Below are positions 18,535-29,245 of a stretch of 64,000 nt of DNA, in pieces. The position numbers and the translations under genes are program-made. The stretch covers positions 1-64,000 of the forward strand of contig QCVD01000005.1 of assembly GCA_003208835.1 (NCBI GenBank), written 5' to 3'. Below the pieces are notes generated by a model. It saw nothing but the letters and a program-made list of their open reading frames with translations. It was not told the DNA's origin and made no database searches. Within the stretch, counting starts at the first letter, position 1, and every line of letters starts with the position of its first letter. Source of the DNA: Synechococcus sp. AG-683-C23. Lineage in GTDB: Bacteria > Cyanobacteriota > Cyanobacteriia > PCC-6307 > Cyanobiaceae.

Positions 18535-19604
18535 CCCACCCCCATGAGCTCGCGCAAGCGCTGCTCCGCTGGTCGCTCCAGGACCACAGGATCCGCTTGA
18601 TACGTCGCCGACTGTTCGATGCGTTGACGGATGTGAGCTTGGGCAGAGTCCCAACTGCGTAGCCTCAATGTCTCATAGATCCTCTTCACCTCATCAAAGG
18701 GCTGTCGGACCAAATCAGAGAAGGCCACTTCAACCAACTGACCCTTGGGAATGAGGTGACGCGACGCCTCAAAAGCCTGCATCAACTCGTGATGGGCCGT
18801 CGCAATGTCCTCAACTTGGGTGATCTGGTCGGGCAGCGGCTGCAAGCCAATCAGGCCAGACATGCGTTGTTTCACCTGCACCAGAGAACGAATCGAATCG
18901 ATTGGCTCGCGCTCTAAGAAAATGAATCGCGCCTGGGGAAAATGCTTCAACACCATTGGCACACGAGCCATGTGTGCGGGGTTCTTAATTAACAGATGCG
19001 ACCGTCCCGCACCGGCATGCAACCAGGTGAGTTGTGTGACATGAAGCCAAAGTCGTTCAAAGCGGCGGGTCATGGTGACCACACTTCTTTGGAAATGGAC
19101 GATGTAATCCAATGGGAAAGCCACACCTGCCATGTTGGTGTCGATGGTGAGCTTCGCGATACAAAGCTCGTCTTCCTGCGGGTCATCCGGTCCCCAAGCC
19201 ACCGCATGAATGGGCCAGGTCGCCGAGATCAAACGGGCCAACAAGCTGTTGATCAGCGAATGGAGAAGCACACCAACCTGTGGAGCCACCATGAAGGAAT
19301 TGCGGGCAGTCGCAGCGGAAGGATCACTGGCGAGCAGCTGATGCATATAGATGGTGCCACTCCGCCAATGACCAATTACAACGATGGGATCGGGCGGAAG
19401 TCGATGGGCCCTCAGCTGACGACGAATCAGCAGAGATTGGAGCCATGCCAATGGTTCCAATACCAGTCCGCTCACGGTCATCATCAAAGCGGGTGACCAA
19501 CGGGAGAGGGAGGGTCTACCAAGCTGCAAACCACGCAGAAGCACCAAGGGCCGAATGAAACCGGCAATTACCAAGAGATCTGAGCGCTGCGGACGATGCC
19601 CCAT
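18531..19604 (-). CDS. Sulfotransferase family protein
   Basis: PIVVIGHWRSGTIYMHQLLASDP (PAPS-binding) and LIKNPAHMARVPMVLKHFPQARFIFLEREP motifs. Confidence 0.85.
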   Translation of the reverse strand: MGHRPQRSDLLVIAGFIRPLVLLRGLQLGRPSLSRWSPALMMTVSGLVLEPLAWLQSLLIRRQLRAHRLPPDPIVVIGHWRSGTIYMHQLLASDPSAATARNSFMVAPQVGVLLHSLINSLLARLISATWPIHAVAWGPDDPQEDELCIAKLTIDTNMAGVAFPLDYIVHFQRSVVTMTRRFERLWLHVTQLTWLHAGAGRSHLLIKNPAHMARVPMVLKHFPQARFIFLEREPIDSIRSLVQVKQRMSGLIGLQPLPDQITQVEDIATAHHELMQAFEASRHLIPKGQLVEVAFSDLVRQPFDEVKRIYETLRLRSWDSAQAHIRQRIEQSATYQADPVVLERPAEQRLRELMGVG

Positions 19605-19637
19605 CTGGAACACATCAACTCCCACCACAATGCCTGG

Positions 19638-20897
19638 ATGATCGATGTGATCGGAACCGATGCAGGAGCACCAGCCTCTTTGCCCACGGTTCAACAACAA
19701 CTGATCCGTGAGGCCCACTGGATTGCGGCACCGCGCCGACTTCAGCCAGCGCTGAAGTCTTGGCTCAATCGGCCCACACCCTTGATCGACAGTGACGATC
19801 CCCGCGTCTTGGTGGAAGCGTTGCAAGATCTCGACGCAACAGCTTCGGTTGTGGTTCTCGCGAGCGGCGATCCCCTCTGGTATGGCATCGGCCGCATCCT
19901 GGGCGATCGGCTCGGTGCAGGGCGTCTGCGCTTTCACCCAGCCCCAACCGCAATGCAACTGGCCTTTGCCCGTATCGGCCGTTCCTGGCAGGACGCCACA
20001 TGGGTGAGCCTGCACGGTCGAGAACCGCAATCATTAAGCAAGGCCCTCCAACAACGCCCCTCTGCGCTTGCTGTTCTCACCGATCCAAACCAAGGGGGTG
20101 CCAACAGCGTGCGACAGATCCTGGCCGGCAGTGGCCTTGAGGCCAGCTATGAGCTTTGGCTGTGCGAAAACCTTGGCCATTCCCAGGAACGCATTCAGCA
20201 GATCGCACCGCAGGACGATCTCCCAGTCGATTTGCAACGACTGTTGATTGCCTTGCTGATCTCGAAGGAACCAGCACAGCAGGACCCGAAGACCCTTCCC
20301 CTCTTTGGCCTCGATGATGGGGTGTACTTGCAACACAGCGACCACCCGGGGCTGATGACGAAGCGGGAGGTGCGGATCCAACTCCTGGCCGACCTCAATC
20401 CACCGGAGCATGGGGTGCTTTGGGATTTGGGTGCCGGCACGGGAAGCGTTGGGCTAGAGGCCTTGCGCTTGCGGCCGGAACTCCAACTCATGGCGGTCGA
20501 ACAACGGGCTGGAGGCGCTGCACTGATCAAAGCCAATGCGGAGCGACTGGGGGTTAGCCCAGCAGCGGTGATCGAAGCCAACGCCATCGATCTTCTGCGG
20601 GGGGAACTCCAACTCCCCGCTGGCCTTGAGCAACCCAATCGCGTACTGGTTGGCGGCGGCGGACGCCAACGCAATACGCTGCTGCAACTCGTCCTGGAAC
20701 GGCTAGATCCGAACGGCGTTGTGGTGGTGCCTCTGGCCACCCTGGAGAGCCTCAGTGAAGTGCGGCGCATCCTCGAGGGATCCAACATGCGCATCCGCGT
20801 CAGTCAGCTCCAGGCCTGGCGCGGCCAACCCCTCAGCGACGGCACACGACTTGCGCCAATGAACCCGATCCTGACCGCAATAGGGTCAATATCGTGA
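19638..20897 (+). CDS. cobL: Precorrin-6Y C5,15-methyltransferase (CbiE/CbiT fusion)
   Basis: CbiE-like SGDPLWYGIGRIL and CbiT-like LWDLGAGTGSVGLEALRL. Confidence 0.9.
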   Translation: MIDVIGTDAGAPASLPTVQQQLIREAHWIAAPRRLQPALKSWLNRPTPLIDSDDPRVLVEALQDLDATASVVVLASGDPLWYGIGRILGDRLGAGRLRFHPAPTAMQLAFARIGRSWQDATWVSLHGREPQSLSKALQQRPSALAVLTDPNQGGANSVRQILAGSGLEASYELWLCENLGHSQERIQQIAPQDDLPVDLQRLLIALLISKEPAQQDPKTLPLFGLDDGVYLQHSDHPGLMTKREVRIQLLADLNPPEHGVLWDLGAGTGSVGLEALRLRPELQLMAVEQRAGGAALIKANAERLGVSPAAVIEANAIDLLRGELQLPAGLEQPNRVLVGGGGRQRNTLLQLVLERLDPNGVVVVPLATLESLSEVRRILEGSNMRIRVSQLQAWRGQPLSDGTRLAPMNPILTAIGSIS

Positions 20898-20916
20898 GAA
20901 TGTCATACCGAATTAG

Positions 20917-21336
20917 TCACGGAATCGTGCTTATTTTGATGGTGTCGCCCGCCGCGATGCCAAGGCGTTCCGCCTCGCCAGCCGCCAGTTCCACCACCCC
21001 GTCCGCCAACTGATGCGGGCCATAGCTGGGGCAGGGCAGCCCTGGACACACCGGCGCTCTGGGCTGAATCGCCACCACTGTTTTACCCAGAACAAAAATC
21101 ATGTCCAACGGCGCCAGGGTGTTCAGCATCCAAAAACGCAGCGGTCGTGGGTTTTTAAATGGAAACCACATGCCGCGCAGGGGGGGTAAGGGGGGACGTT
21201 GCATGAGGCCAAGCCTCCGCTGTTCAGCGGACTCGGCCACCTCCAAGGCAATGCAGAGCTGCGGCTTGATGCACCATTGCGCAGTTAAAGGCAACTGCTG
21301 GGGCAACGGAAGGACTGGTGGGGCATCCATCGCCAA
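20917..21336 (-). CDS. DUF192 family protein
   Basis: RRLGLMQRPPLPPLRGMWFPFKNPRPLRFWMLNTLAPLDMIFV. Confidence 0.85.
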   Translation of the reverse strand: MAMDAPPVLPLPQQLPLTAQWCIKPQLCIALEVAESAEQRRLGLMQRPPLPPLRGMWFPFKNPRPLRFWMLNTLAPLDMIFVLGKTVVAIQPRAPVCPGLPCPSYGPHQLADGVVELAAGEAERLGIAAGDTIKISTIP

Positions 21337-22020
21337 TCAACCCTCAGCTGTAGGGGGGGCGAGGCAATATCCCCCGCTGCGGACGGTGAGCAGAAGCCTG
21401 CCCTCACCCCCAGCCTCAAGTTTTTGGCGCAGATACCGCACGTACACCTCCACAACATTGCCGCTACTCGCCCGCTCGTCTTGCCAGACCTGTTGCAACA
21501 ACTGATCTCGGCTCAAAATACGACCATCATGATGCAGCGGGGTGAGCAACAACATGAACTCCCGCGCCGTGAGGTTCAGAGATCGACCTCCACGCCAAAC
21601 CTCCCGCGTTGATGGATCCAAGCAAAGGTCGTCGTTCTTCAGTTGAAGCAGCGAAGGTCGGCTTGGCTGCCGTTGCGACAGGGTGCAATGCAACCGCAGC
21701 CGCATCGATAGATCACTGGGGGCACTCCCGGACAACCAAAAATCATCCGCACAGGTTTGCAGGAATTCAGCGCGAGCATCCACGCTGTCGACCACCAGAT
21801 CGAGCAAAAGCGGCAAGCCGGCAAAACGATGGCGGAGTAAGGCAATTCGGTGTCGTTGATCAGCTGCAAGAACAGCCGCCACCGGCCCTTAGTTCTTCAG
21901 CCCATCCCAGTCAGCGAAAGCCAAGTTCGTCAAGTCAACGGCGCTATAGCCCGAAGCTGAAAGACGGGGATCCAGCACAACAGCACTGCCTCCCACTAGC
22001 AACAGCAACGCCTCACTCAT
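21337..22020 (-). pseudogene. Response-regulator-like protein with winged-helix output domain, interrupted by in-frame TAA
   Basis: ATG at 22020 overlaps nadK stop; [43 protein letters not shown] then GPVAAVLAADQRHRIALLRHRFAG...LTAREFMLLLTPLHHDGRILSRDQLLQQVW...VRSGGYCL. TAA at 21889-21891; GTG at 21882 could restart. Confidence 0.7.
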
Positions 22021-22925
22021 TCCTTATCGGGCTTGGCAATATGCGGTAATCCCCAGCCGAGCTTGTTGCGTAGCACCTGGAAAAATTCGTGGTCCACCAG
22101 CCGCACAAAACGCACGGGGTGATCACTACGACGGATCAACACGCGATCCTCCGGCCACACATAACAACCAGCTGTTCCATCCACCACCATGATCAGGCGT
22201 TCTGGGGTGGCAGGGAACACGGTGACCGGTTCACGGTCGCTGAAGACAAGTGCCCTTGACGCCAAGGAGTGGGGGGCAATCGGCGTGAGCTGCAGCACAG
22301 AACAATCGGGCGTAATCACTGGACCACCCGCGCTGAGGGCATAAGCGGTAGACCCGGTGGGTGTCGCAAGAATGATTCCATCAGCAGCAATATCAACGGG
22401 AGCGTGGCGGCCGATCGCAATCTCGAAGTGACACATGCTGGTGAGCGGCTCACGGTGGAGTGCCATCTCATTGAGCGAAAGAGCTTCCCAGCGACGCTGC
22501 TCGCCCCGCATCACACTCACGACCAGATTGCTGCGCTCTTCGATCGTCCACTGCTCGGTGAGCACCACATCCAGCGCACGATCCAAATCCCCTAGATAGG
22601 CCTCTGCCAAAAAGCCGAGATGGCCCGTATTAATCGTGAGAATCGGCACACCCACAGGTGCGGTCTGGCGGGCAGCAGACAACACCGTTCCGTCCCCGCC
22701 CAGCACGATGGCCAAGGCCATCGATGCGTCAAATCCCTCGGGGACACAGGCGCTATAGCCCAACATCCGCAAGTGCTGATCAGGATTGGCGAATCCGACC
22801 ATCCCACCAGCACTGCTGGCTCGAACAACCTCCTGTCCAGCGGCTTCTAAGCGTTGCTGAATGGTGTCGGCCGTTTGTTCAGCTAGCGGCTTGCCATCGT
22901 TAACGATCAGTCCAATTCGGGGCAC
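22017..22925 (-). CDS. nadK: NAD kinase
   Basis: [30 protein letters not shown]. Confidence 0.95.
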   Translation of the reverse strand: MPRIGLIVNDGKPLAEQTADTIQQRLEAAGQEVVRASSAGGMVGFANPDQHLRMLGYSACVPEGFDASMALAIVLGGDGTVLSAARQTAPVGVPILTINTGHLGFLAEAYLGDLDRALDVVLTEQWTIEERSNLVVSVMRGEQRRWEALSLNEMALHREPLTSMCHFEIAIGRHAPVDIAADGIILATPTGSTAYALSAGGPVITPDCSVLQLTPIAPHSLASRALVFSDREPVTVFPATPERLIMVVDGTAGCYVWPEDRVLIRRSDHPVRFVRLVDHEFFQVLRNKLGWGLPHIAKPDKE

Positions 22926-23083
22926 TGATCGATCAAGAAAGACAACACACTCACTTTAAGAGGATTGACGTGAGCCCATTCGTACAGGAAGCCAATCGAG
23001 GGGATTGCAGATCGACGACTCCCCCTTAGCAAGGAGACAACACCACTTCGATAATCTGATCTAACAGCAGCAAAAAATAGTCC

Positions 23084-24091
23084 TTAAAACTGCTCAAGGA
23101 AGCGCAGGTCACTGGTGTACAGCCTGCGGATGTCGTCGATGCCATGCCGCACCATGCAAAACCGCTCCACTCCCAAACCGGCAGCAAAACCGCTGTAGCG
23201 CTCTGGATCAAGCCCTAGCCCTTCCAAAACGGCAGGATCGACCATGCCGCAACCCATCACCTCAAGCCAGCGGCCTCGCCACTGCACATCCACTTCGGCC
23301 GAAGGCTCCGTGAACGGGAAATAACTCGCGCGAAAACGTACCGGAAGATCGCCAAAAAAGGCTTTCAGAAAGGCCATCACGGTTCCCCTTAAGTGGCTGA
23401 AATCCAGGCCTTCATCGATGGCTAACACCTCCACTTGATGGAACACCGGCGAATGGGTGGCATCGACCGCATCACGGCGATACACCCGCCCAGGAGCAAC
23501 GATGCGAACCGGTGGGGGGTTGTCTTGCAGGTGGCGAATCTGCACTGGAGACGTGTGGGTCCTCAACAGCAGATCCCCCTTTAGATAAAACGTGTCCTGC
23601 ATATCCCGTGCCGGATGGTCTTCCGGGATATTGAGGGCCGTGAAGTTGTAGTGGTCTTGCTCCACTTCAGGGCCCTCCGCCACGCTGTACCCCAACCCCA
23701 AAAAGAGATCGACAATTTCTTCTGTTGTTGAGATCAAGGGATGGCGATGCCCCATCGGCGTACCAGACGCAGGAGCCGTGACGTCGAGGGTTTCTCCAGC
23801 GATTCGTGCTGCCATCGCCGCTTGTTTCACAGCCTGCAGACGCTCAGATAGCAACGTCTGCACTTGATTTTTCAGGACATTGGCCCGCTGTCCCACCACA
23901 GGCCGCTCCTCACCAGGCAATTTGCCCATGGCGCCGAGTACTGCGGAAATGCGTCCTTTTTTACCCAACAAACCAACCCGCATCTGCTCGAGGGATTGGG
24001 CATCAACAGCCTCTGCTATTTCAGCGGCAGCTTGCTGCTCTAGAGCATCCAGCTGATCGGTGAGCTGCTGCAGGGTGACCGTGGCGCTCAC
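23084..24091 (-). CDS. pheS: Phenylalanyl-tRNA synthetase alpha subunit
   Basis: [44 protein letters not shown] start at 24091. Confidence 0.95.
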   Translation of the reverse strand: MSATVTLQQLTDQLDALEQQAAAEIAEAVDAQSLEQMRVGLLGKKGRISAVLGAMGKLPGEERPVVGQRANVLKNQVQTLLSERLQAVKQAAMAARIAGETLDVTAPASGTPMGHRHPLISTTEEIVDLFLGLGYSVAEGPEVEQDHYNFTALNIPEDHPARDMQDTFYLKGDLLLRTHTSPVQIRHLQDNPPPVRIVAPGRVYRRDAVDATHSPVFHQVEVLAIDEGLDFSHLRGTVMAFLKAFFGDLPVRFRASYFPFTEPSAEVDVQWRGRWLEVMGCGMVDPAVLEGLGLDPERYSGFAAGLGVERFCMVRHGIDDIRRLYTSDLRFLEQF

Positions 24092-24163
24092 TGGGCTGTC
24101 TTGAATGAGACAAGACTGTAAGCAGTCGGGACGCTTAGGTTTCGAGCAAAGACATTCGTTTCT

Positions 24164-24973
24164 ATGGCACCGCTGCGGATTCTGATCAGCAACGACGACG
24201 GCGTATTTGCTGACGGGATTCGGACCCTCGCCGCCGCCGCCGCCGCCCGGGGTCATGAGGTAACCGTTGTCTGTCCTGACCAGGAGCGCTCTGCCACCGG
24301 CCATGGCCTCACCCTTCAAGCCCCCATCCGTGCAGAACGAGCCGACGAGCTGTTTGCCCCAGGCGTCACGGCATGGGCTTGTAGTGGAACCCCAGCCGAC
24401 TGCATGAAACTGGCCTTATTTGAGCTGGTCAAACAGAAACCTGATCTGGTTTTATCCGGCATTAACCACGGTCCCAATCTCGGTACAGATGTGTTTTGTT
24501 CCGGCACCGTGGCTGCCGCCATGGAAGGAACGCTCGAGGGGATTCGCTCGCTCGCCGTGAGCAGTGCATGCTTCCAATGGCGTCAATTTCAAGCCGCTGC
24601 CGATCTGGCGATGGATGTAAGCGAACAGGCCATCCATGGCCATTGGCCCGAAAGCATGCTGCTCAATCTGAATATTCCGCCCTGTGCCAAGGAGGCCATG
24701 GGAGCGCTGCGTTGGACCCGTCTGTCGATCCGCAGATACGACGAGCAATTCAGCTCCCGCAAAGATCCACGCGGCCGTGTTTATTACTGGCTCGCCGGTG
24801 AAGTGGTCAACGATTTGGAATCGGCTGGCGAAGGTCCCAAAGACTGGCCGAGCGATGTGGCGCAAATCCACAAGAACTGCCCATCACTCACCCCCATTCA
24901 GCCGGATTTGTTCTGGAGAGGCCCACTTGGGGACCTACCCCAGCTGAAGCTTCAAGATCAGTCTGTCCATTAA
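24164..24973 (+). CDS. surE: 5'/3'-nucleotidase SurE
   Basis: [44 protein letters not shown]. Confidence 0.95.
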   Translation: MAPLRILISNDDGVFADGIRTLAAAAAARGHEVTVVCPDQERSATGHGLTLQAPIRAERADELFAPGVTAWACSGTPADCMKLALFELVKQKPDLVLSGINHGPNLGTDVFCSGTVAAAMEGTLEGIRSLAVSSACFQWRQFQAAADLAMDVSEQAIHGHWPESMLLNLNIPPCAKEAMGALRWTRLSIRRYDEQFSSRKDPRGRVYYWLAGEVVNDLESAGEGPKDWPSDVAQIHKNCPSLTPIQPDLFWRGPLGDLPQLKLQDQSVH

Positions 24974-25019
24974 GGCGAGGCCCTCCTGAACAAGAATCGG
25001 AGGACTTCTGACTCAGGGC

Positions 25020-25580
25020 TCACTGCGCGCGATAGACGCGTTGCAGGAGCCAAAGCGAAAAAATCAATCCAATCAGGTGTCCAAACAAAACTTGGGTGTT
25101 GCTCAACACCGAGAGCATCTCGAGCGATGTAATCGCCAAATTGTCTGCAGAGCCACCACCACCAATGGCGATGCCAGGGGTCTGCATCGAGGCCTGAACG
25201 AACAAACTTCCAGCCAGGGCTTGATAACCGATCGCAGCAAAGGTGAGGCCCACAAGATCAGCGAGCAAACCTCGTTTCACCAGCCTTGCCGTTTCACCTC
25301 GGGTGGGTCGCGCCGGACTATCCACGGCACGGCCGATGCGAACAATCAACCAGCCTTGCCAAAGGCTATACAACAACACCAAAAACGACAGGGTGGTGAG
25401 CGATAGCCCTGGGCCCAGACCCACCGCCCGTTCAGCGTTACGGGCCAAACTTCCACCAATATTGTTGAAGATCAACACCCCCACCACCACCACTCCGAGC
25501 ACCACCTGAATCCAAAAACGGATCCAGCCCATGCGCTTAAGCCCAAAAGACAACTGCTGGAAATCGAGGCGATCTGCCAT
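25020..25580 (-). CDS. DUF3611 family membrane protein
   Basis: Four hydrophobic segments; cyanobacterial DUF3611-like sequence. Confidence 0.75.
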   Translation of the reverse strand: MADRLDFQQLSFGLKRMGWIRFWIQVVLGVVVVGVLIFNNIGGSLARNAERAVGLGPGLSLTTLSFLVLLYSLWQGWLIVRIGRAVDSPARPTRGETARLVKRGLLADLVGLTFAAIGYQALAGSLFVQASMQTPGIAIGGGGSADNLAITSLEMLSVLSNTQVLFGHLIGLIFSLWLLQRVYRAQ

Positions 25581-25604
25581 GCCCTGTCGGTCAGTCGTTC
25601 AAAC

Positions 25605-26567
25605 TTGCCATCAAAGCGTCAAACCTGCACCTCTTTGATCCCGCTCTGCTCGCCAAAGGATGCCCGCCGGCCCACAGCCCTGGCCCTTGGAAGCTTCGAT
25701 GGGATCCATGCTGGCCATCGCGCCGTGATTGCCGCGGCCCTCGACGGACTGGATCCAGAGATCGGCGCTGTTCCAAGCGTAGTGAGCTTTTGGCCCCACC
25801 CCCGCGAAGTGCTGTTTGGGGAAACACGGTTGCGCCTCGACCTCCCCCAGGAAAAGCTTTCTCTGCTCGGACCGTTGGGCATCGAACAGCTGGTGCTCGT
25901 GCCATTCACCAAAGAGCTGGCGCAACTCAGCGCAGAAGAGTTCGCAGATTCCGTTCTGTTGGAGACCCTCCAGGCCAAACGGATTGCTGTGGGGACCAAC
26001 TTCCGCTTTGGTCACCGACGTGCCGGCGATGCAGCGCTCCTGCAACGCCTGGCTCATAGTCGAGGCGTGGAGGTGAGGATTGTTGACATCGTTGAGGACG
26101 CGGACGGGCGCATGAGTAGCAGCCGAATTCGTTCCGCCCTCGAGCAAGGTGCGTTAACGCAGGCAGAAGATCTTCTTGGTCGGCCCTACCGCTTCCAAGG
26201 CAAGGTGGTCCGCGGCCGTGGACTGGGACGTGAGATCGGTTGGCCGACGGCGAATTTGCAGGTGGATGGCCGCAAGTTTTTGCCCGGTCTGGGGGTCTAC
26301 GCCGCCTGGGCTCGTTTGGAAGGATCGGGAGAGTCCATGCCCGCGGTGATGAACCTTGGGCCGCAACCAACGGTAGATCCCAATTCACCCTCAGCGGTGG
26401 AGGTCCATCTTCTTGATCGCAGCCTGGAGCTCGAACATCGAGAGCTAGTCGTCGAGCCCGTATGTCGCCTGCGCGGCCAACAAAAGTTCAACGGACTTCA
26501 AGAACTCAGTGCACAGATCGGGCACGATGCCGAAGCGGCCAGACAACTCCTCAGAGATCCTGGTTAA
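25605..26567 (+). CDS. ribF: Bifunctional riboflavin kinase/FAD synthetase
   Basis: ALGSFDGIHAGHRAVI, MSSSRIRSAL, GWPTANLQVDGRKFLPGLGVYA. Confidence 0.93.
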   Translation: MPSKRQTCTSLIPLCSPKDARRPTALALGSFDGIHAGHRAVIAAALDGLDPEIGAVPSVVSFWPHPREVLFGETRLRLDLPQEKLSLLGPLGIEQLVLVPFTKELAQLSAEEFADSVLLETLQAKRIAVGTNFRFGHRRAGDAALLQRLAHSRGVEVRIVDIVEDADGRMSSSRIRSALEQGALTQAEDLLGRPYRFQGKVVRGRGLGREIGWPTANLQVDGRKFLPGLGVYAAWARLEGSGESMPAVMNLGPQPTVDPNSPSAVEVHLLDRSLELEHRELVVEPVCRLRGQQKFNGLQELSAQIGHDAEAARQLLRDPG

Positions 26568-26683
26568 GCCATCCCTGGGTAAGCATTCACCAAGCCCCAC
26601 ACGATGAACACCCCGATGCTGCCGAGGAGCACGATGCCCCAAATCAACACTTTCATGGAGCTGTCGGAACCACCGTTCTCCAT
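26564..26683 (-). CDS. Small single-span membrane protein
   Basis: MENGGSDSSMKVLIWGIVLLGSIGVFIVWGLVNAYPGMA: one TM helix in an otherwise intergenic slot. Confidence 0.55.
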   Translation of the reverse strand: MENGGSDSSMKVLIWGIVLLGSIGVFIVWGLVNAYPGMA

Positions 26684-26697
26684 ATTGATACTCAAAA

Positions 26698-27774
26698 TTG
26701 TGCCCACAGCGTGCCATGAAACCGATGGATGAGGGGCCATCGGTCGATCGGAGAATTGCACGACTGATCGATGCCAATCTCGATCGAGCCAGGGAAGGCC
26801 TGCGCGTCGTGGAGGACTGGTGCCGGTTTGGCCTTGAGCGCGACGATCTTGTTTTACGACTCAAAGATTGGCGGCAACGCCTGGGGCGACTCCACCGAAG
26901 CATCTACAAGCAGGCGCGATCTACGGCCACAGACCCTGGGGTTGGTCTCAGCCATCCAGCCCAAATGGAACGCCACAACCCCCAAGCAGTAGTGGCGGCT
27001 AATTGCGGCCGCGTGCAAGAAGCTCTTCGCGTTTTGGAGGAATACAGCCGCAGCGTTGATCCATCCCTGGCATCCGAATCAGCCGCGATCCGTTACGGGC
27101 TGTACGACCTGGAAGTCACCTGTCTCAACGCCAGTGAGGGCAACGAGCGTCGCCGAACACTGAACAACTGCCAGCTGTGCCTCATCACCACCCCATGCCC
27201 AGATCTCATCGAGCGGGTGAAACAGTCCCTGGCGGCTGGGATAACCATGGTGCAGTACCGCTGCAAAAGCGGTAACGACAGAGAGCGACTGGAGGAAGCC
27301 AAAGCATTGCGAATACTGTGCCGGAAGCACGGAGCGCTTTTTGTGATCAATGACCGCATCGATCTGGCCCTCGCGGTCGATGCGGATGGCGTGCACCTTG
27401 GTCAAGACGATCTACCCACCGATGTCGCCCGGGGATTGATCGGTGAGGCACGTCTGCTGGGTCGCAGCACCAACACCCTGGACGACGTGCGTCGTGCCGA
27501 TGCCGAAGCCTGCGATTACTTGGGCCTCGGACCGGTTCACACCACCGTCGTCAAACCAGACAAACCCGCCGTTGGCCCATTGCGTTTGCAAGAGGCCCAG
27601 GCAATCACGCGTCTGCCGGTGTTCGCCATTGGAGGTATTGATCTCGACAACATTGCGGCACTCCTCGATGTGGGCTGCAGGCGCATCGCTGTGATCGGCG
27701 CAATCATGGCTGCGGAGAACCCTGAGCGCGCTAGTCAACAGTTGCTTCAGTCCTTGTTGCCCCCCGTCGATTGA
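26698..27774 (+). CDS. thiE: Thiamine phosphate synthase with N-terminal extension
   Basis: VQYRCKSGNDRERLEEAK, FVINDRIDLALAVDADGVHLGQDD, YLGLGPVHTTVVKPDKPAVG. Confidence 0.92.
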   Translation: MCPQRAMKPMDEGPSVDRRIARLIDANLDRAREGLRVVEDWCRFGLERDDLVLRLKDWRQRLGRLHRSIYKQARSTATDPGVGLSHPAQMERHNPQAVVAANCGRVQEALRVLEEYSRSVDPSLASESAAIRYGLYDLEVTCLNASEGNERRRTLNNCQLCLITTPCPDLIERVKQSLAAGITMVQYRCKSGNDRERLEEAKALRILCRKHGALFVINDRIDLALAVDADGVHLGQDDLPTDVARGLIGEARLLGRSTNTLDDVRRADAEACDYLGLGPVHTTVVKPDKPAVGPLRLQEAQAITRLPVFAIGGIDLDNIAALLDVGCRRIAVIGAIMAAENPERASQQLLQSLLPPVD

Positions 27775-27779
27775 ATTCC

Positions 27780-27998
27780 ATGGCTCTGGACTTGAACGTG
27801 AATGGCGAGCAACGGCGTCTTGATCCCGCTCCCACCCCAACAACATTGGTCTTGGTGATCGAAGCGCTTGATTACAACCCCCAACTGGTGGTCGTCGAGC
27901 ACAACGGCGTCATCGTTCCGCGTACTAAGTGGCCGAACACCTCCGTCAGCCATGGCGACAACCTCGAAATTGTCACCATCGTTGGTGGCGGTTCCTAG
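27780..27998 (+). CDS. thiS: Sulfur carrier protein ThiS
   Basis: ThiS fold-length ORF ending IVTIVGGGS (Gly-Gly-type tail). Confidence 0.85.
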   Translation: MALDLNVNGEQRRLDPAPTPTTLVLVIEALDYNPQLVVVEHNGVIVPRTKWPNTSVSHGDNLEIVTIVGGGS

Positions 27999-28040
27999 AG
28001 TTTATGAACAAAAACCAGCGCCATTTCGGCAGCTAAATCA

Positions 28041-28982
28041 TTGTTCCGGACCCGACGCTTGCTCGCTTCGCTGCTCCTCCCCATGATGTTGGTGGGGCTC
28101 AGCCTGATCCACGTCCAGCCAGCTGATGCCGCCCGGGGCGGCCGAATGGGTGGAGGAAGTTTTCGAGCTCCATCGATGCCCCGATCCGGCGGTCGCAGCT
28201 ATGGCGGTGGCGGATACCGCGGCGGTGGTTATGGCGGTGGCTACCGCGGCGGCGGTATGGGTTTCCCTTTCCTGATTCCGATTTTTGGATTCGGTGGTGG
28301 CGGCTTATTTGGACTACTGATCCTGATGGCCGTAGCGGGAGTTTTGGTGAACGCCGTCCGCGGTGGATTTAGTGGGGGAGGTTCCTCTGGATTGGGGGGA
28401 GCTCCAGCCGCTCCGCCCCTCCCTCGCAACGTGAACATGATCCAACTACAAGTGGGTCTGCTCGCCAGCGCAAAGTCTTTGCAGGAAGACCTACGACGAC
28501 TCGCCTCCAGCTCCGACACCGCCAGCAAGAGTGGGCTTCAGCGCTTGCTTCAGGAAACAACTCTCTCCTTGCTGCGTCAGCCGGATCTGTGGGTCTACGC
28601 CAATTCGGAGAGCGGAAGTGTTCCCTTCAACTCAGCTGAAGCCACCTTCAATCGTTTGTCGATGAATGAACGCAGCAAATTGGATGCTGAGCTCACCAGC
28701 AATGTAGCGGGAGAGCGTCGTGCTGACGCGAATGTTGGTTCTGGTGATGCTGACGACACCAACGAATTCATTGTGGTGACCCTGTTGGTTGCCTCAACCG
28801 CCACAGCAAAGCTTCCTGGCTCCGACACCGGCGAGGAGTTGCGTCAAACCCTGCGCATCTTGGGTTCAACCGCCTCAACGGAACTCATTGCCCTTGAAGT
28901 GATTTGGCAACCAGAAGGCCGCGGAGATGTGCTGAGCGCTGAAGATTTGGTGACGGCATATCCAAACCTCCAACATCTCTGA
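28041..28982 (+). CDS. DUF1517 family protein, glycine-rich N-terminal region
   Basis: Signal-like N-terminus, RGGRMGGGSFRAPSMPRSGGRSYGGGGYRGGGYGGGYRGGG, then DUF1517-type domain. Confidence 0.8.
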   Translation: MFRTRRLLASLLLPMMLVGLSLIHVQPADAARGGRMGGGSFRAPSMPRSGGRSYGGGGYRGGGYGGGYRGGGMGFPFLIPIFGFGGGGLFGLLILMAVAGVLVNAVRGGFSGGGSSGLGGAPAAPPLPRNVNMIQLQVGLLASAKSLQEDLRRLASSSDTASKSGLQRLLQETTLSLLRQPDLWVYANSESGSVPFNSAEATFNRLSMNERSKLDAELTSNVAGERRADANVGSGDADDTNEFIVVTLLVASTATAKLPGSDTGEELRQTLRILGSTASTELIALEVIWQPEGRGDVLSAEDLVTAYPNLQHL

Positions 28983-29099
28983 GCCATCTACAGATTTTCT
29001 TCTGCAGATTTCAGTGAACTAGGCATTTTTTCTTAGGACCAACACCTAAATTCTTAATCAACACATTCACTAGTCACCTTGTCTCCCGATCCTCGAGCA

Positions 29100-29228
29100 A
29101 TGAAATGGCAACAGGACGGTGAATTGTCTCCCGCGGATCTCGACGCTCTGATCAACACGCTGAAACGCGTTGAGTGCGATCAGAACTGCGCCGAATTGGT
29201 TCGGTTAGGTCAAAGCACATCTGATTGA
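29100..29228 (+). CDS. Possible 42-aa protein
   Basis: MKWQQDGELSPADLDALINTLKRVECDQNCAELVRLGQSTSD; short, coding-like composition only. Confidence 0.35.
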   Translation: MKWQQDGELSPADLDALINTLKRVECDQNCAELVRLGQSTSD

Positions 29229-29245
29229 TCCGCCCATTCCACTGC

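Noticed and set aside
24227-24253. GCC trinucleotide run
   Set aside because: Encodes an alanine stretch in SurE ([10 protein letters not shown]); ordinary GC-rich coding microsatellite.
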